Below, one piece after another: positions 50,645-59,371 of a stretch of 64,000 bases of DNA. Every line of letters begins with the position of its first letter. Within the stretch, counting starts at the first letter, position 1. Made by a program: the position numbers and the translations under genes. This DNA is from Chryseobacterium taiwanense (lineage in GTDB: Bacteria; Bacteroidota; Bacteroidia; Flavobacteriales; Weeksellaceae), in NCBI RefSeq assembly GCF_000813825.1, contig NZ_JWTA01000001.1, positions 62,001-126,000 of the forward strand. The letters are read 5' to 3'. Below the pieces are notes generated by a model that searched no databases, was not told where the DNA came from, and saw nothing but the letters and a program-made list of their open reading frames with translations.

Positions 50645-51208
50645 ATGAAATATTTAATTGTAGGACTTGGGAATAAAGGTTCTGAATATGAAAATACACG
50701 TCATAATATAGGATTTAAAGTTGTTGAGAAAATAGCAGAAACTCTTGAAGTTCCTTTTAATACTAGTAATTTTGGTTGGTTAGCAGATGGGAAATATAAA
50801 GGAAGAAGAGTTTTACTTTTAAAACCGGATACGTATATGAATCTTTCAGGAAATGCAGTAAGATACTGGATGCAGAAAGAGAATATTCCTTTAGAGAATG
50901 TCCTTATCGTTACGGATGATCTTGCTCTTCCTTTTGGAACTTTAAGGCTAAAAGGGAAAGGATCCGATGCAGGACACAATGGTTTAAAGAACATTATTGA
51001 AGTATTGCAGACTCAGAATTATGCGAGACTCCGTTTTGGGATTTCTGCGGAATTTTCTGAGGGAAAGCAGGTCGATTACGTATTAGGTACTTGGAATGAA
51101 TCGGAAGCAGAGAAGCTTCCGGAAAGAATTGAGAAATTTTCTAAAGCCTGTCTTTCATTTGTTTTTGCAGGACTTAACAATACAATGTCAGCTTTTAATG
51201 GTAAATAA
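50645..51208 (+). CDS. pth: Peptidyl-tRNA hydrolase
   Basis: A 187-residue enzyme with the family blocks [18 protein letters not shown] (catalytic His about residue 20), [10 protein letters not shown] near 59-68, and [26 protein letters not shown], given here in part. It recycles tRNA from peptidyl-tRNA released at stalled ribosomes. A strong bidirectional terminator separates it from the convergent carbonic anhydrase gene. Confidence 0.96.
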   Translation: MKYLIVGLGNKGSEYENTRHNIGFKVVEKIAETLEVPFNTSNFGWLADGKYKGRRVLLLKPDTYMNLSGNAVRYWMQKENIPLENVLIVTDDLALPFGTLRLKGKGSDAGHNGLKNIIEVLQTQNYARLRFGISAEFSEGKQVDYVLGTWNESEAEKLPERIEKFSKACLSFVFAGLNNTMSAFNGK

Positions 51209-51247
51209 AAAAATCGGCGGGGAGCAAAGCTCCCCGCCGATTTTTTA
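51205..51247. terminator. Strong bidirectional terminator between pth and the carbonic anhydrase gene
   Basis: A long perfect GC-rich hairpin (about 51208-51225 with 51229-51246, 3-nt loop) flanked by A and T runs on both sides. Confidence 0.93.
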
Positions 51248-51263
51248 AAGCATTTTATATAAA

Positions 51264-51899
51264 TTATAACCAAGTGACAGCACCGGTTTCTACATCGTAA
51301 TTTGCTCCTACGATCTTAATTTTACCTTCTTTTTCAAGGTTTTTCAACGTAGAGCTTTGTTTACGGATGTCTTCAATAGCGCTTCTTACGTTTTGTTGGT
51401 TTAATCTTTCAAGCAATGAACTGTTTTTTGAAGATCTTTCTTCACCTTCTTCAATTACCTCCTTAATGATAGGGTCAAAATGATTGATAAGGTGATTCAA
51501 GTTATCCATGCCTAATCCTTCGATTTGTGCTGCGTCTAGCCCTCCTTTTAAGGCACCACACTTAGTATGGCCTAAAACGACAATAAGTTTTGAACCGGCT
51601 ACATTACAACCAAATTCCATTGATCCTAAAATATCCTGATTTACAAAATTACCTGCAATTCTGACACTGAAAATATCACCCAATCCTTGGTCAAAGATAA
51701 GTTCTGCAGAAGTACGGCTGTCGATACAGCTTAAAACTACGGCAAAAGGCCATTGTCCTTCACGAGTAGCATTTACTTGCTCCAAAAGGTCTCTGTTGGC
51801 TTTTAAGTTATTTACAAATCTTTGATTTCCTTCCTTTAAAAATTCTAATGCTTTTTCAGGAGTAATAGTTGACTGAGTTTCGTATGTATGTGCTTTCAT
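51264..51899 (-). CDS. Beta-class carbonic anhydrase
   Basis: A 211-residue enzyme with the zinc-binding motifs of the beta class: SCIDSRTS (Cys and Asp-Arg pair) and GHTKCGA (His and Cys). It interconverts CO2 and bicarbonate. It lies 46 nt downstream of the SulP transporter on the same strand, so the two are probably co-transcribed as a bicarbonate uptake and fixation or pH unit. A second, distinct beta-carbonic anhydrase lies 2.1 kb further along on the same strand, so this strain invests in two isoforms. It ends at a bidirectional terminator. Confidence 0.95.
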   Translation of the reverse strand: MKAHTYETQSTITPEKALEFLKEGNQRFVNNLKANRDLLEQVNATREGQWPFAVVLSCIDSRTSAELIFDQGLGDIFSVRIAGNFVNQDILGSMEFGCNVAGSKLIVVLGHTKCGALKGGLDAAQIEGLGMDNLNHLINHFDPIIKEVIEEGEERSSKNSSLLERLNQQNVRSAIEDIRKQSSTLKNLEKEGKIKIVGANYDVETGAVTWL

Positions 51900-51945
51900 A
51901 TAATGTATGTAATGTTTAAAATTAAAAAAAATAATAATATTGAGC

Positions 51946-53538
51946 TTACATTGCTCTTCTGTGTGTAATTAAAACATGAGAATCTTGACTGCTCTCATAA
52001 TCTTTGTACGATGTTTTGAAACCTATAAGTTCTACATTGATGTCTTCCTCTTTTGCACGGATATTGGCAAAATCCTGAATCATTTCCAGAACATCAGTCG
52101 TGATGTATGAAGTTCCTCTTGCATCAATGGTTACGTTAGAATTCGATTTAATGTTTTTTAATGTCTTTTTAATAGCTGCTTTATTTAGAAAAGATACCTC
52201 TTCTGCTAATTTAATATTAATTCCATCAGCATCATTTAATTTTTCTCTGCTTAAATAGTAAGCTCTCTTCATATTCCCTTGAAGAATGTAGAAAACAGAA
52301 ATAGCTAAACCTATTCCCACCCCTTTCAAAAGATCAGTTGCTACAATAGCAACTACAGTCGCAACAAAAGGAATAAACTGGAATTTTCCTAAATGCCAGA
52401 AATGTTTGAATGTTGCAGGTTTCGCCAATTTATATCCTACTAAAATCAATACCGCTGCTAAGGTAGCAAGAGGAATTAAATTCAAAATCATAGGAATTGA
52501 AAGTACACAAATTAATAATAAAACACCATGAATTATTGCAGAACTTTTTGAGGTTGCACCGGCATTAGCATTAGCAGAACTTCTTACCACTACTGAGGTC
52601 ATAGGAAGTCCACCGATAAGAGAACTTACCAAGTTTCCAATTCCCTGAGCTTTCAATTCAAGGTTCGTATCTGTGATTCTCCTTTGTTTATCCAATCTGT
52701 CAGAAGCTTCAATACAAAGCAACGTTTCAATAGAAGCCACGATAGCAATTGTAGCGCCTACAATCCAAACTTTAGGATTTGAAAACCCTGTGAAATCAGG
52801 CATAGTAATCAGATTTTTAAAATCATCAAATGACTGAGGAACAGGTAGTACCACCAAATGTTTAGGGCTGATTGCTAATGAACTTCCTGTCATTTTGAAA
52901 ACTTCATTTAATAAAATTCCCACCACTACAGCAACCAAGGCTCCCGGAAGCATTTTCATTCTCTTTAAAGAAGGTATTTTATCCCAAGCTAAAAGAATGG
53001 CAATAGAAACTAAAGTCACAATAATAGCTCCCGGATGAACGGCTCCAAATAATTCAGTGAAATAATTAAAATTCAATCCATTGTCAAAAATAGATTCGTG
53101 TCCTTCATAATCCTTATCAAACCCTAATGCATGGGGAATTTGTTTTAAGATAATGATGATTCCGATAGCGGCAAGCATTCCTTCAATAACGTTGTTGGGG
53201 AAGTAATTTGAGATACTTCCGGCTCTTACGAAGCCTAAAACTAACTGAATGATACCGGCAACCATCCCTGCGCAAAGAAATAATTCAAATGCACCTAGAT
53301 CGGTAATAGCAGTTAAAACAATTGCTGTTAAACCGGCAGCTGGACCGGATACAGAAATATTTGAATTACTTAAAGTTCCTACTACCAAACCTCCTACAAT
53401 TCCGGCGATAACTCCTGATAATGGCGGAGCTCCCGATGCTAAAGCAATTCCTAAACATAAAGGAAGTGCAACTAAAAATACCACGAGTCCTGAAGGGAAA
53501 TTCTCCTTTATTCCTCCTATTAATGATGTTTTTTTCAT
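51946..53538 (-). CDS. SulP family anion (probably bicarbonate) transporter
   Basis: A 530-residue membrane transporter with about 12 hydrophobic segments, the SulP opening GLVVFLVALPLCLGIALASGAP (given in part), and a C-terminal STAS domain (about residues 440-520, ARGTSYITTDVLEMIQDF). The family carries sulfate, bicarbonate or related anions. Direct linkage to a carbonic anhydrase on the same transcript, and a second one nearby, favours bicarbonate. The leader contains a 10-bp perfect inverted repeat at 53557-53588. Anion specificity is inferred. Confidence 0.92.
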   Translation of the reverse strand: MKKTSLIGGIKENFPSGLVVFLVALPLCLGIALASGAPPLSGVIAGIVGGLVVGTLSNSNISVSGPAAGLTAIVLTAITDLGAFELFLCAGMVAGIIQLVLGFVRAGSISNYFPNNVIEGMLAAIGIIIILKQIPHALGFDKDYEGHESIFDNGLNFNYFTELFGAVHPGAIIVTLVSIAILLAWDKIPSLKRMKMLPGALVAVVVGILLNEVFKMTGSSLAISPKHLVVLPVPQSFDDFKNLITMPDFTGFSNPKVWIVGATIAIVASIETLLCIEASDRLDKQRRITDTNLELKAQGIGNLVSSLIGGLPMTSVVVRSSANANAGATSKSSAIIHGVLLLICVLSIPMILNLIPLATLAAVLILVGYKLAKPATFKHFWHLGKFQFIPFVATVVAIVATDLLKGVGIGLAISVFYILQGNMKRAYYLSREKLNDADGINIKLAEEVSFLNKAAIKKTLKNIKSNSNVTIDARGTSYITTDVLEMIQDFANIRAKEEDINVELIGFKTSYKDYESSQDSHVLITHRRAM

Positions 53539-53556
53539 GATATGAAAATGTGTAAC

Positions 53557-53588
53557 TATAACTGATCAGCTGTGAATAATCAGTTATA
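53557..53588. promoter_or_regulatory. Perfect inverted repeat upstream of the SulP transporter gene
   Basis: TATAACTGAT (53557-53566) and ATCAGTTATA (53579-53588) form a 10-bp perfect inverted repeat with a 12-nt spacer, 18 nt upstream of the SulP ATG on the minus strand. It lacks a U tract on that strand, so it is more likely an operator or leader structure than a terminator. Confidence 0.4.
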
Positions 53589-53680
53589 AAAAAGATTGAA
53601 AAATTAATTTTTAAAGTACATATCGATTCAATACCTAAAGCAGGTATGAAGACAATAAAAAACTTATTAGACGATAAAAA

Positions 53681-53980
53681 TTAAGCTTCCGGAGGCGGAG
53701 AAAATATGGTAAGTAGAGGTGAAAGATGAAAATCATCATCAATCAGTACAAAAGATTTACCTGTTAAATCAGGTTCGAAAAATCTAAGATAATCAAATAC
53801 ATCCAAAGGTTTTGGAAGTGTTTTCTCGTAGACGATAAAAGAAGATGGAGAAGAGTGAGGTTCTTCCTCATTCACGATTACATTGGTTTGAAGGAGGTCC
53901 CAATCAAAAACTGCAGCAATACTCGGTAGTGCTGTAAAGTTTAGGAAAACCATCAATGTAATAATACTCCAAAGTTTCAT
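53681..53980 (-). CDS. Small exported protein linked to the carbonic anhydrase/SulP locus
   Basis: A 99-residue protein with a signal peptide (TALPSIAA). The mature part is acidic and proline-rich, with conserved-looking FDWDLLQTNVI, YEKTLPKPLDVFDYLRFFEP and a terminal LTIFSPPPEA. I recall similar small proteins beside carbonic anhydrases in other flavobacteria, but no named family is certain. It sits 22 nt downstream of one carbonic anhydrase and 142 nt upstream of the SulP gene, all on the minus strand. Role unknown; perhaps part of the inorganic-carbon module. Confidence 0.75.
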   Translation of the reverse strand: MKLWSIITLMVFLNFTALPSIAAVFDWDLLQTNVIVNEEEPHSSPSSFIVYEKTLPKPLDVFDYLRFFEPDLTGKSFVLIDDDFHLSPLLTIFSPPPEA

Positions 53981-54002
53981 TTAGTTGGTTTTTAGAAAAA
54001 TA

Positions 54003-54671
54003 TTACTTTTTCTTTCGGCTCATTACCCAGTCAGAATCCGTAAGGTTATAGATTTTTTGAATGTCTTTTAAGATCTTTTCAAAATCAATCTCCAAATCAA
54101 TAATTTTTCCGGTTCTAAGATCAAAAACCCAGCCATGAACAAGAGGATACTCTTCTAAAATATATCTTTCCTGTACACAAGCCATTTTCACAACGTTGAT
54201 GCACTGTTCTTGCACATTAAGTTCTACAAGTCTGTCATAACGTTTGCCTTCATCCTCAATAGAATCCAGCTCTGCTTGGTGCAATCTGTATACGTCACGT
54301 ATGGTTCTCAGCCAAGGATTCATCAATCCTAAATCCTGAGGCGACATTGCTGCTTTTACACCTCCGCAGTTATAATGTCCACACACAATGATGTGATTCA
54401 CTTTAAGATGTTCTACTGCATATTGAATAACTGCAGTGGAACTCATGTCCAGCGTATTGACAACATTGGCAATGTTTCGAGTCACAAAAACTTCTCCCGG
54501 TTTCATTCCCATCACTTCCTCTGCCGTCACTCTACTATCTGAACATCCAATATAAAGGAATTCCGGATGTTGAGTTTTTGCAAGTTCATGAAAGAACTCA
54601 GGGTTTTCTGCAACTTTAGATTCTACCCATTTTCTGTTGTTTTCGAAAATAACGTCGTATGATTGTGACAT
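54003..54671 (-). CDS. Beta-class carbonic anhydrase, second isoform
   Basis: A 222-residue enzyme with GCSDSRVTAEEVMG (zinc Cys and Asp-Arg pair) and CGHYNCGGVKAAM (His and Cys). The sequence is distinct from the isoform at 51264, with an N-terminal extension typical of the longer beta class. It starts the four-gene minus-strand series of carbonic anhydrase, small exported protein, SulP transporter and carbonic anhydrase. It may keep the cytoplasmic CO2/bicarbonate balance. A -7 element candidate lies 80 nt upstream (54751-54758). Confidence 0.95.
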   Translation of the reverse strand: MSQSYDVIFENNRKWVESKVAENPEFFHELAKTQHPEFLYIGCSDSRVTAEEVMGMKPGEVFVTRNIANVVNTLDMSSTAVIQYAVEHLKVNHIIVCGHYNCGGVKAAMSPQDLGLMNPWLRTIRDVYRLHQAELDSIEDEGKRYDRLVELNVQEQCINVVKMACVQERYILEEYPLVHGWVFDLRTGKIIDLEIDFEKILKDIQKIYNLTDSDWVMSRKKK

Positions 54672-54972
54672 AAAATAAAATTTAAAAGTGAATAATTATT
54701 TATTTCGTTTAAATTATTTTCAAATTCAATAGATTGAATCAATAACTATGCAAAAATATAATTTTTGTAGATAAAGTAAGTGGTTTTAACAAAGTTTAAT
54801 ATTAAAATATGCTTAAAATCATATTGAATTCAGGATAAACTCTGTGTTTACATAACTTTATTACAATTAAAATAATCAAAAACGTAAGATAAAATTACGA
54901 TAAAAATTTAAAAACTATTTAAATGTGATGAGGGAAGTTATGCGTTTAAGTAAAACAGAATAACGAATTTAT
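54672..54972. other. 301-nt AT-rich gap without a recognised gene
   Basis: The stretch between the second carbonic anhydrase start and the acetyltransferase stop contains no frame that looks like a real gene. A TATTTTTG minus-strand element at 54751-54758 could be the promoter of the carbonic anhydrase gene. No clear terminator hairpin is seen for the acetyltransferase gene. Confidence 0.6.
54751..54758 (-). promoter_or_regulatory. Candidate -7 element of the second carbonic anhydrase gene
   Basis: TATTTTTG on the minus strand lies 80 nt before the ATG at 54671, inside an otherwise featureless AT-rich gap. Confidence 0.4.
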
Positions 54973-55527
54973 CTATATTTTATAGTTGATATATCCTTCT
55001 GTAGCATTTTCATTCGGGTAAATTGTTGCAGGATTTCCTGTTACAATAGAATTGGAAGGAACATCAAAATTCACATATGAGTTTGGCGCAATAAGAACAT
55101 TATTTCCAATTTTTATATTTCCGACGATTACTGCATTGGGGCCGATCCATACTTCATTTCCAATTTCAGGGGAACCTTCATTTTTACCTCTATTTTGTTG
55201 TCCGATGGTAACGCCTTGTGCGATATTGCAGTTTTTGCCGATGATTGTTTTAGGATTAATGACCAAACTTCCCCAATGTCCCAAGTAAAAACCTTCCCCA
55301 ATCTGTGTTTCCGGATAGATCTGGAATCCATACTTGATCTGAAAATGTCTCAACGTCATTCTCCAGAAAAATCCTAACACCGGAACTTTTCCCAATTGCT
55401 GGTTTTTTCTCAAAATATAGATGAAATGCAGATTCGGGTTAATGCACTTTTTCCATATTTTAAACATAGAAAGCCATTGTCCGCTTTCCCGGTAAAAATC
55501 TTTTTGTATGGTCGAATAGTTTGACAT
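54973..55527 (-). CDS. Hexapeptide-repeat acetyltransferase (serine acetyltransferase-like)
   Basis: A 184-residue protein. The last two-thirds have the isoleucine-patch hexapeptide pattern (GEGFYLGHWGSLVINPKTIIGKNCNIAQGVTIGQ, in parts; VWIGPNAVIVGNIKIGNNVLIAPN), giving a left-handed beta helix. The catalytic His of the GHWG segment fits CysE-like acyl donors. It is the last visible minus-strand gene of the polysaccharide cluster and has its own leaderless-type promoter, so it can be expressed alone. It probably O-acetylates a sugar of the surface glycan. Confidence 0.88.
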   Translation of the reverse strand: MSNYSTIQKDFYRESGQWLSMFKIWKKCINPNLHFIYILRKNQQLGKVPVLGFFWRMTLRHFQIKYGFQIYPETQIGEGFYLGHWGSLVINPKTIIGKNCNIAQGVTIGQQNRGKNEGSPEIGNEVWIGPNAVIVGNIKIGNNVLIAPNSYVNFDVPSNSIVTGNPATIYPNENATEGYINYKI

Positions 55528-55532
55528 TAGAA

Positions 55533-55540
55533 CAAAGATA
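55533..55540 (-). promoter_or_regulatory. -7 element of the hexapeptide acetyltransferase gene
   Basis: TATCTTTG on the minus strand ends 5 nt before the ATG at 55527, within the 27-nt gap after the glycosyltransferase gene. Confidence 0.7.
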
Positions 55541-55554
55541 AAAAGAAAAATGAT

Positions 55555-56706
55555 TTACAATTCATCTAAAATTCTCATAATAGTATTCACTGAGTTTTCT
55601 AAACTGAAAGGTATTTGGTAATCTTTTAAATTTTCCGAATATGGATTAAAATGCTCAGGATTTTCCAATGCTTTTTTCATTCCAAAATAAATTCCTTCTT
55701 CTGAGTTTTCAATGATTAATCCAAGTTCTCCGTCCTTTAACATTTCTCTTACTCCTGAAACATCAGTTGCAATAATTTTTTTCTTTAAGGTAATAGCTTC
55801 AAAAAGAACGGTAGGAAAACCTTCATACCTCGAACTTAGTATATAAAAATCAGAATGTTCAAAATAAGGATAAGGGTTATCCGTAAATCCAAGCATAGTT
55901 GCCGTATTGTCAACATCTAATTCTGATTTTAAATTTTTGATATTTTCAAAATCATACCCGTCACCTACGATTAAAATATGGTGTTGAAACCCTTCATTCA
56001 ATAGTTTTTTATGTACTTTCAATAACCTATCGAATCCTTTTTGAGGAAAAACAGTACCTACAGAAATAAAAGTAGGAATGGTATGATCAAAAGTATAATT
56101 GAGAACAGGTGCTGAAGCTTTAGTTAATACTTCTTCAGTGTCTAAAGGATTGTAAATTTTTTCAATTTTCTGTTGCTCGTTTTCATTTTGAGCCAGATTA
56201 AGAAAAGTTTCCCTTATTTTTTCTGAAATAACCATGATTTTGTCAAAACCAAAAAACTTCCTTATTTCTTCATTGGTATAGATTTTTACTTGTGTAAGGT
56301 CATTGTGAATCCACACAATTTTTTTTGAATTTTTTAAAGGAGAATTTAGAATTTCGTCTCTCATTCCATGAATGGCAGCAAATTCAATATCATATTTTTT
56401 GCCATTCAGTTTTCCTTGATAGAGTAGTTTTGGAAATTTTTTCAGTAGTTTTTGATAAATCACTCGGTATATTTTCTGTGGAATATCCTGAATTCGGTTA
56501 GTGGTAATCATCTCACCTTTGTTCAGATATAAAATGTTGATCCAATTAGGAACTTCACTAAGGTATTTTCCTGAGTATAAATTAAGCAAAAGATCAATTT
56601 CGTATTTGTCTTGCGGAAGATTTTTAAGAAAAGTAACCAATACTTTTTCAGCTCCTCCATGTCGCAGAGAGCCTATTCGAATCAGTATCTTTTTCTTTTC
56701 TGTCAT
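55555..56706 (-). CDS. Family 4-type glycosyltransferase
   Basis: A 383-residue GT-B fold enzyme. The N-terminal RIGSLRHGGAEKVLVTFLKN is the usual acceptor-side glycine loop (given in part), and the C-terminal half has VGTVFPQKGFDRLLKVH, the SSRYEGFPTVLFEAI nucleotide-sugar site with the E-x7-E pattern, and ATDVSGVREML. It transfers a sugar during capsule or O-antigen synthesis at the cytoplasmic face. It directly follows the acyltransferase gene with no gap, and is part of a minus-strand run of four genes from 59264. Sugar specificity unknown. Confidence 0.92.
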   Translation of the reverse strand: MTEKKKILIRIGSLRHGGAEKVLVTFLKNLPQDKYEIDLLLNLYSGKYLSEVPNWINILYLNKGEMITTNRIQDIPQKIYRVIYQKLLKKFPKLLYQGKLNGKKYDIEFAAIHGMRDEILNSPLKNSKKIVWIHNDLTQVKIYTNEEIRKFFGFDKIMVISEKIRETFLNLAQNENEQQKIEKIYNPLDTEEVLTKASAPVLNYTFDHTIPTFISVGTVFPQKGFDRLLKVHKKLLNEGFQHHILIVGDGYDFENIKNLKSELDVDNTATMLGFTDNPYPYFEHSDFYILSSRYEGFPTVLFEAITLKKKIIATDVSGVREMLKDGELGLIIENSEEGIYFGMKKALENPEHFNPYSENLKDYQIPFSLENSVNTIMRILDEL

Positions 56707-57267
56707 TTATTTTAACGGTTTGTAGGTGTGAGGAAGATGTTCTTTGATATAGGCATCTAATTGTGGGCGAACCAGTTCAAGCTCTCTCGGATACATTACA
56801 TTGTTTGCTAATAATTTATCTCCGTATTCTTCGATGGTACAGATGAATTTTGCCGGAACACCTGCAAAAACACTTCCTTTAGGCATTGATGTGGTGAGAA
56901 TAGAACCTGCTCCCAACACACAATTGTCCTGCATCTCTACACCGGGCATGATGATTGTGTCTGCTCCTATCAGACATTGTCTGCCAATTTTTATTCTTCC
57001 GAAAGTCCGTACATCTTTATATTTTTCAAAAAAATGAAGGGCGTTTTGTCCGCCATCATGATTCACAAACCTTACATTATTGGAAAACGTTGTTTCATCG
57101 CCAATTTCAATCAGAAAAGGCTCGGTACCGAATTCAGGAACTTCTACAAAACGTACGTTTTTTCCTACTTTTAGTCCTTTAGCAATACATACCTTCAGAT
57201 AAATGTTTTGTATCATTCTTTGATAGGAGGTATGGATTTTAAGAATCAGACGGTAAATAAAAAGCAT
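56707..57267 (-). CDS. Hexapeptide-repeat acyltransferase
   Basis: A 186-residue left-handed beta-helix protein (RIKIGRQCLIGADTIIMPGVEMQDNCVLGAGSILTTSMPKG, in parts), following the WcaF/NodL-like pattern, with VFAGVPAKF near the end. It probably acetylates a sugar or nucleotide-sugar in the surface glycan pathway. It lies between two GT-B glycosyltransferases, abutting the downstream one and 2 nt from the upstream one, so it is translationally linked in the same operon. Confidence 0.9.
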   Translation of the reverse strand: MLFIYRLILKIHTSYQRMIQNIYLKVCIAKGLKVGKNVRFVEVPEFGTEPFLIEIGDETTFSNNVRFVNHDGGQNALHFFEKYKDVRTFGRIKIGRQCLIGADTIIMPGVEMQDNCVLGAGSILTTSMPKGSVFAGVPAKFICTIEEYGDKLLANNVMYPRELELVRPQLDAYIKEHLPHTYKPLK

Positions 57268-57269
57268 TT

Positions 57270-58424
57270 TTATTTTTTTACTAAGTTAGTAATGATATTT
57301 TCAACAGCATCAAAAATTTTCTGATTGTCAAACTGTTTTTCAATATCTTTCAGGTTTTCTTGAATTGTTGAGACGTATTCGCGTTCTGTAAGGAATTTTT
57401 TCATGGCTTCATACATTTCCTCAGTTTCATAGTTGATGAGGTGTCCGGTTTTTCCATGAGCGATCATTTCAGGAATTCCTCCCACATTGGTTGAAATAAT
57501 AGGTTTTTGAAGAATCAGTGAATCGGCAATAATTAAAGGCCAGCTTTCTGATTCAGAAGGAAGAATAAAAAAGTCGGCATTTTTCACATACGGATACGGA
57601 TTAAGTAATGAACCTAATAACTGAAAGCTTTCGGTAACCCCTAATTCTTGCGCCTGTTTTTTTAGATTTTCTTTTTCTTCACCATCACCAATAACAACAA
57701 TATGATGGTCAAATCCCTCTTTTAGTAATCTTGCATGGGCTTCCATGAGTTTATGAAATCCTTTTCTGCTGTGTAATCTTGCAACAGAAGCAAAAACCGG
57801 TTTTTGTGGAAATTCAGGCTGAAAGGCTTTTGCTTTTTCTTTCAGCTCTTCAATTGGAATTGCATTTAAGATTACCTGATTTTCAGGAAGTGTAAGATTA
57901 GGATATGTTTCTACCAAAATATCTCTGGTCTGCTGAGAGCCGAAAATAAAATAATCGAATTGTGGAATTTGATATAAAATATTGGGTACCAAAGATTGAA
58001 GTTTGGGTAATGTAATGTCAGAATGAAACCAGCCAATTTTTTTTGAATCTTTATTGACAGAATTTAATACTGATGAAAATGCAGCATACGTTGGAGCTAT
58101 TTCCACATCAAATCTTTCATTCAGTAGTTTATCTGCTATTTTTGGATTATTATGAGCTTTTTGAAGATTATATTTTCTTTTCGCAAGCTGAATATTCTGG
58201 ATAAAAGAATTTTTTGAAAGATCTTCTTTCCCTTTTTCAAGATATACCTTTCTTACATGGCTCGGAAATTCATTACGCAGTTCTCCCTGATTAATATTTA
58301 AACATACTGTCATTTCGAACTTTTCTCGATCGAGATGATTCAGCATACTTAATATCACTTTTTCAACTCCGCCCATTTCCATAGAACGGTGCCTGAAAAG
58401 AACTTTTATTTTATCATTTTTCAT
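57270..58424 (-). CDS. Family 4-type glycosyltransferase
   Basis: A 384-residue GT-B enzyme with the glycine-rich start FRHRSMEMGGVEKVILSML, PVFASVARLHSRKGFHKL in the middle and the C-terminal nucleotide-sugar site (ADFFILPSESESWPLIIADSL, in parts, then STNVGGIPEMIAHGKTG). It is a paralog of the gene at 55555. It starts 6 nt after the family 2 glycosyltransferase and ends 2 nt before the acyltransferase. Role in building the repeating unit of a surface polysaccharide is expected. Confidence 0.92.
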   Translation of the reverse strand: MKNDKIKVLFRHRSMEMGGVEKVILSMLNHLDREKFEMTVCLNINQGELRNEFPSHVRKVYLEKGKEDLSKNSFIQNIQLAKRKYNLQKAHNNPKIADKLLNERFDVEIAPTYAAFSSVLNSVNKDSKKIGWFHSDITLPKLQSLVPNILYQIPQFDYFIFGSQQTRDILVETYPNLTLPENQVILNAIPIEELKEKAKAFQPEFPQKPVFASVARLHSRKGFHKLMEAHARLLKEGFDHHIVVIGDGEEKENLKKQAQELGVTESFQLLGSLLNPYPYVKNADFFILPSESESWPLIIADSLILQKPIISTNVGGIPEMIAHGKTGHLINYETEEMYEAMKKFLTEREYVSTIQENLKDIEKQFDNQKIFDAVENIITNLVKK

Positions 58425-58430
58425 CTTAGC

Positions 58431-59264
58431 TCATAATTGTTGAAAGAATATTCTGAGTTTTTTTTGTATACGGTAAGAAATCGAGTTCTGATATTCCAGA
58501 AGATCATAAATCTCTTTTGCACTGCTATATTCAGTAGGAATTTTTTTTCCATTGATGAATTCTAAATTTCTCCTTTTCATTGCATTGAAAATTACTTTAG
58601 AAAAATATTCGCGTGATTTGGGTCTATTGTCATTTTGAGAAATTCCTCCGGAATGGTTTCTGTAGAGATAATTGGGCTCATTAATATATTTTACTTTCCC
58701 TTTTTCATACATTTTAAGGTAAAGATCCTGATCTTCAGCAATTCTCATACTGGTATTGATCTTTTCGGTCTGTTCATAGATTTCTTTTCTGAAACACACA
58801 AAATGTACGATATGAACAGGACAATTAAAAAAATAAGGATCATTATTTACCACCTGCATTCCCGATTTGAATGTTTCAAGAGGTTTCAACCGTTCATCAC
58901 ATTGTACAAAACTGGAATAGGTGAGAACCGTTTTTTTGTCTTTCTTAAAAACATTTATACTAGATTCCAGGGCATTAGGTGTAATGGCATCATCCGGATC
59001 TACAAAGCCGCATATTTCTCCGGTTGCAAGCTCTATCAATTTACTTTTTGTGATTCCGACTCCACTGTTTTCGGAATTTTTGAATACTTTAAAACGTGGG
59101 TCATTGCAAATGATCTGATAAATAATTTCGAGAGAATTGTCTGTTGAAGCATCATCCAAAATTACAGCCTCCCAATTTTCGTACGTTTGGGAGATGATGG
59201 AATCATAACAGTTTTTAAAAAATCTTCCGTTATTATAATTGGCAATGAGAATTGAGAATTTCAT
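58431..59264 (-). CDS. Family 2 glycosyltransferase
   Basis: A 277-residue GT-A enzyme with SILIANYNNGRFFKNCYDSI at the start (given in part), AVILDDASTDNS for the nucleotide site, and CGFVDPDDAITPNAL, the DxD-type metal motif. The late AEDQDLYLKMYEKGKV holds the catalytic base. It is the first gene of the minus-strand glycosyltransferase operon, with a TATTTTTG promoter element at 59299-59306. Sugar and acceptor unknown. Confidence 0.92.
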   Translation of the reverse strand: MKFSILIANYNNGRFFKNCYDSIISQTYENWEAVILDDASTDNSLEIIYQIICNDPRFKVFKNSENSGVGITKSKLIELATGEICGFVDPDDAITPNALESSINVFKKDKKTVLTYSSFVQCDERLKPLETFKSGMQVVNNDPYFFNCPVHIVHFVCFRKEIYEQTEKINTSMRIAEDQDLYLKMYEKGKVKYINEPNYLYRNHSGGISQNDNRPKSREYFSKVIFNAMKRRNLEFINGKKIPTEYSSAKEIYDLLEYQNSISYRIQKKLRIFFQQL

Positions 59265-59298
59265 TCGGAGACTAATAGTTTGGTGATAAAGATTATTT

Positions 59299-59306
59299 CA
59301 AAAATA
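59299..59306 (-). promoter_or_regulatory. -7 element of the glycosyltransferase operon
   Basis: TATTTTTG on the minus strand ends 34 nt before the ATG at 59264. It is divergent from the plus-strand element at 59345-59352. Confidence 0.6.
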
Positions 59307-59344
59307 TAATTATTCTTTAAAATAGGCAATTGAATGAAAATCTT

Positions 59345-59352
59345 TATTTTTG
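59345..59352 (+). promoter_or_regulatory. -7 element of the methyltransferase operon
   Basis: TATTTTTG lies 19 nt before the GTG at 59372 and downstream of the in-frame TTG at 59330, which is therefore unlikely as a start. Confidence 0.6.
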
Positions 59353-59371
59353 TTTTATTAAAGCAGACACA

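Noticed and set aside
58635..59147. 170-codon plus-strand frame
   Set aside because: It is antisense to a complete family 2 glycosyltransferase, with no recognisable features.
59330..59371. Extension of the methyltransferase to a TTG at 59330
   Set aside because: A TATTTTTG promoter element at 59345-59352 lies within the extension, so the transcript starts downstream.
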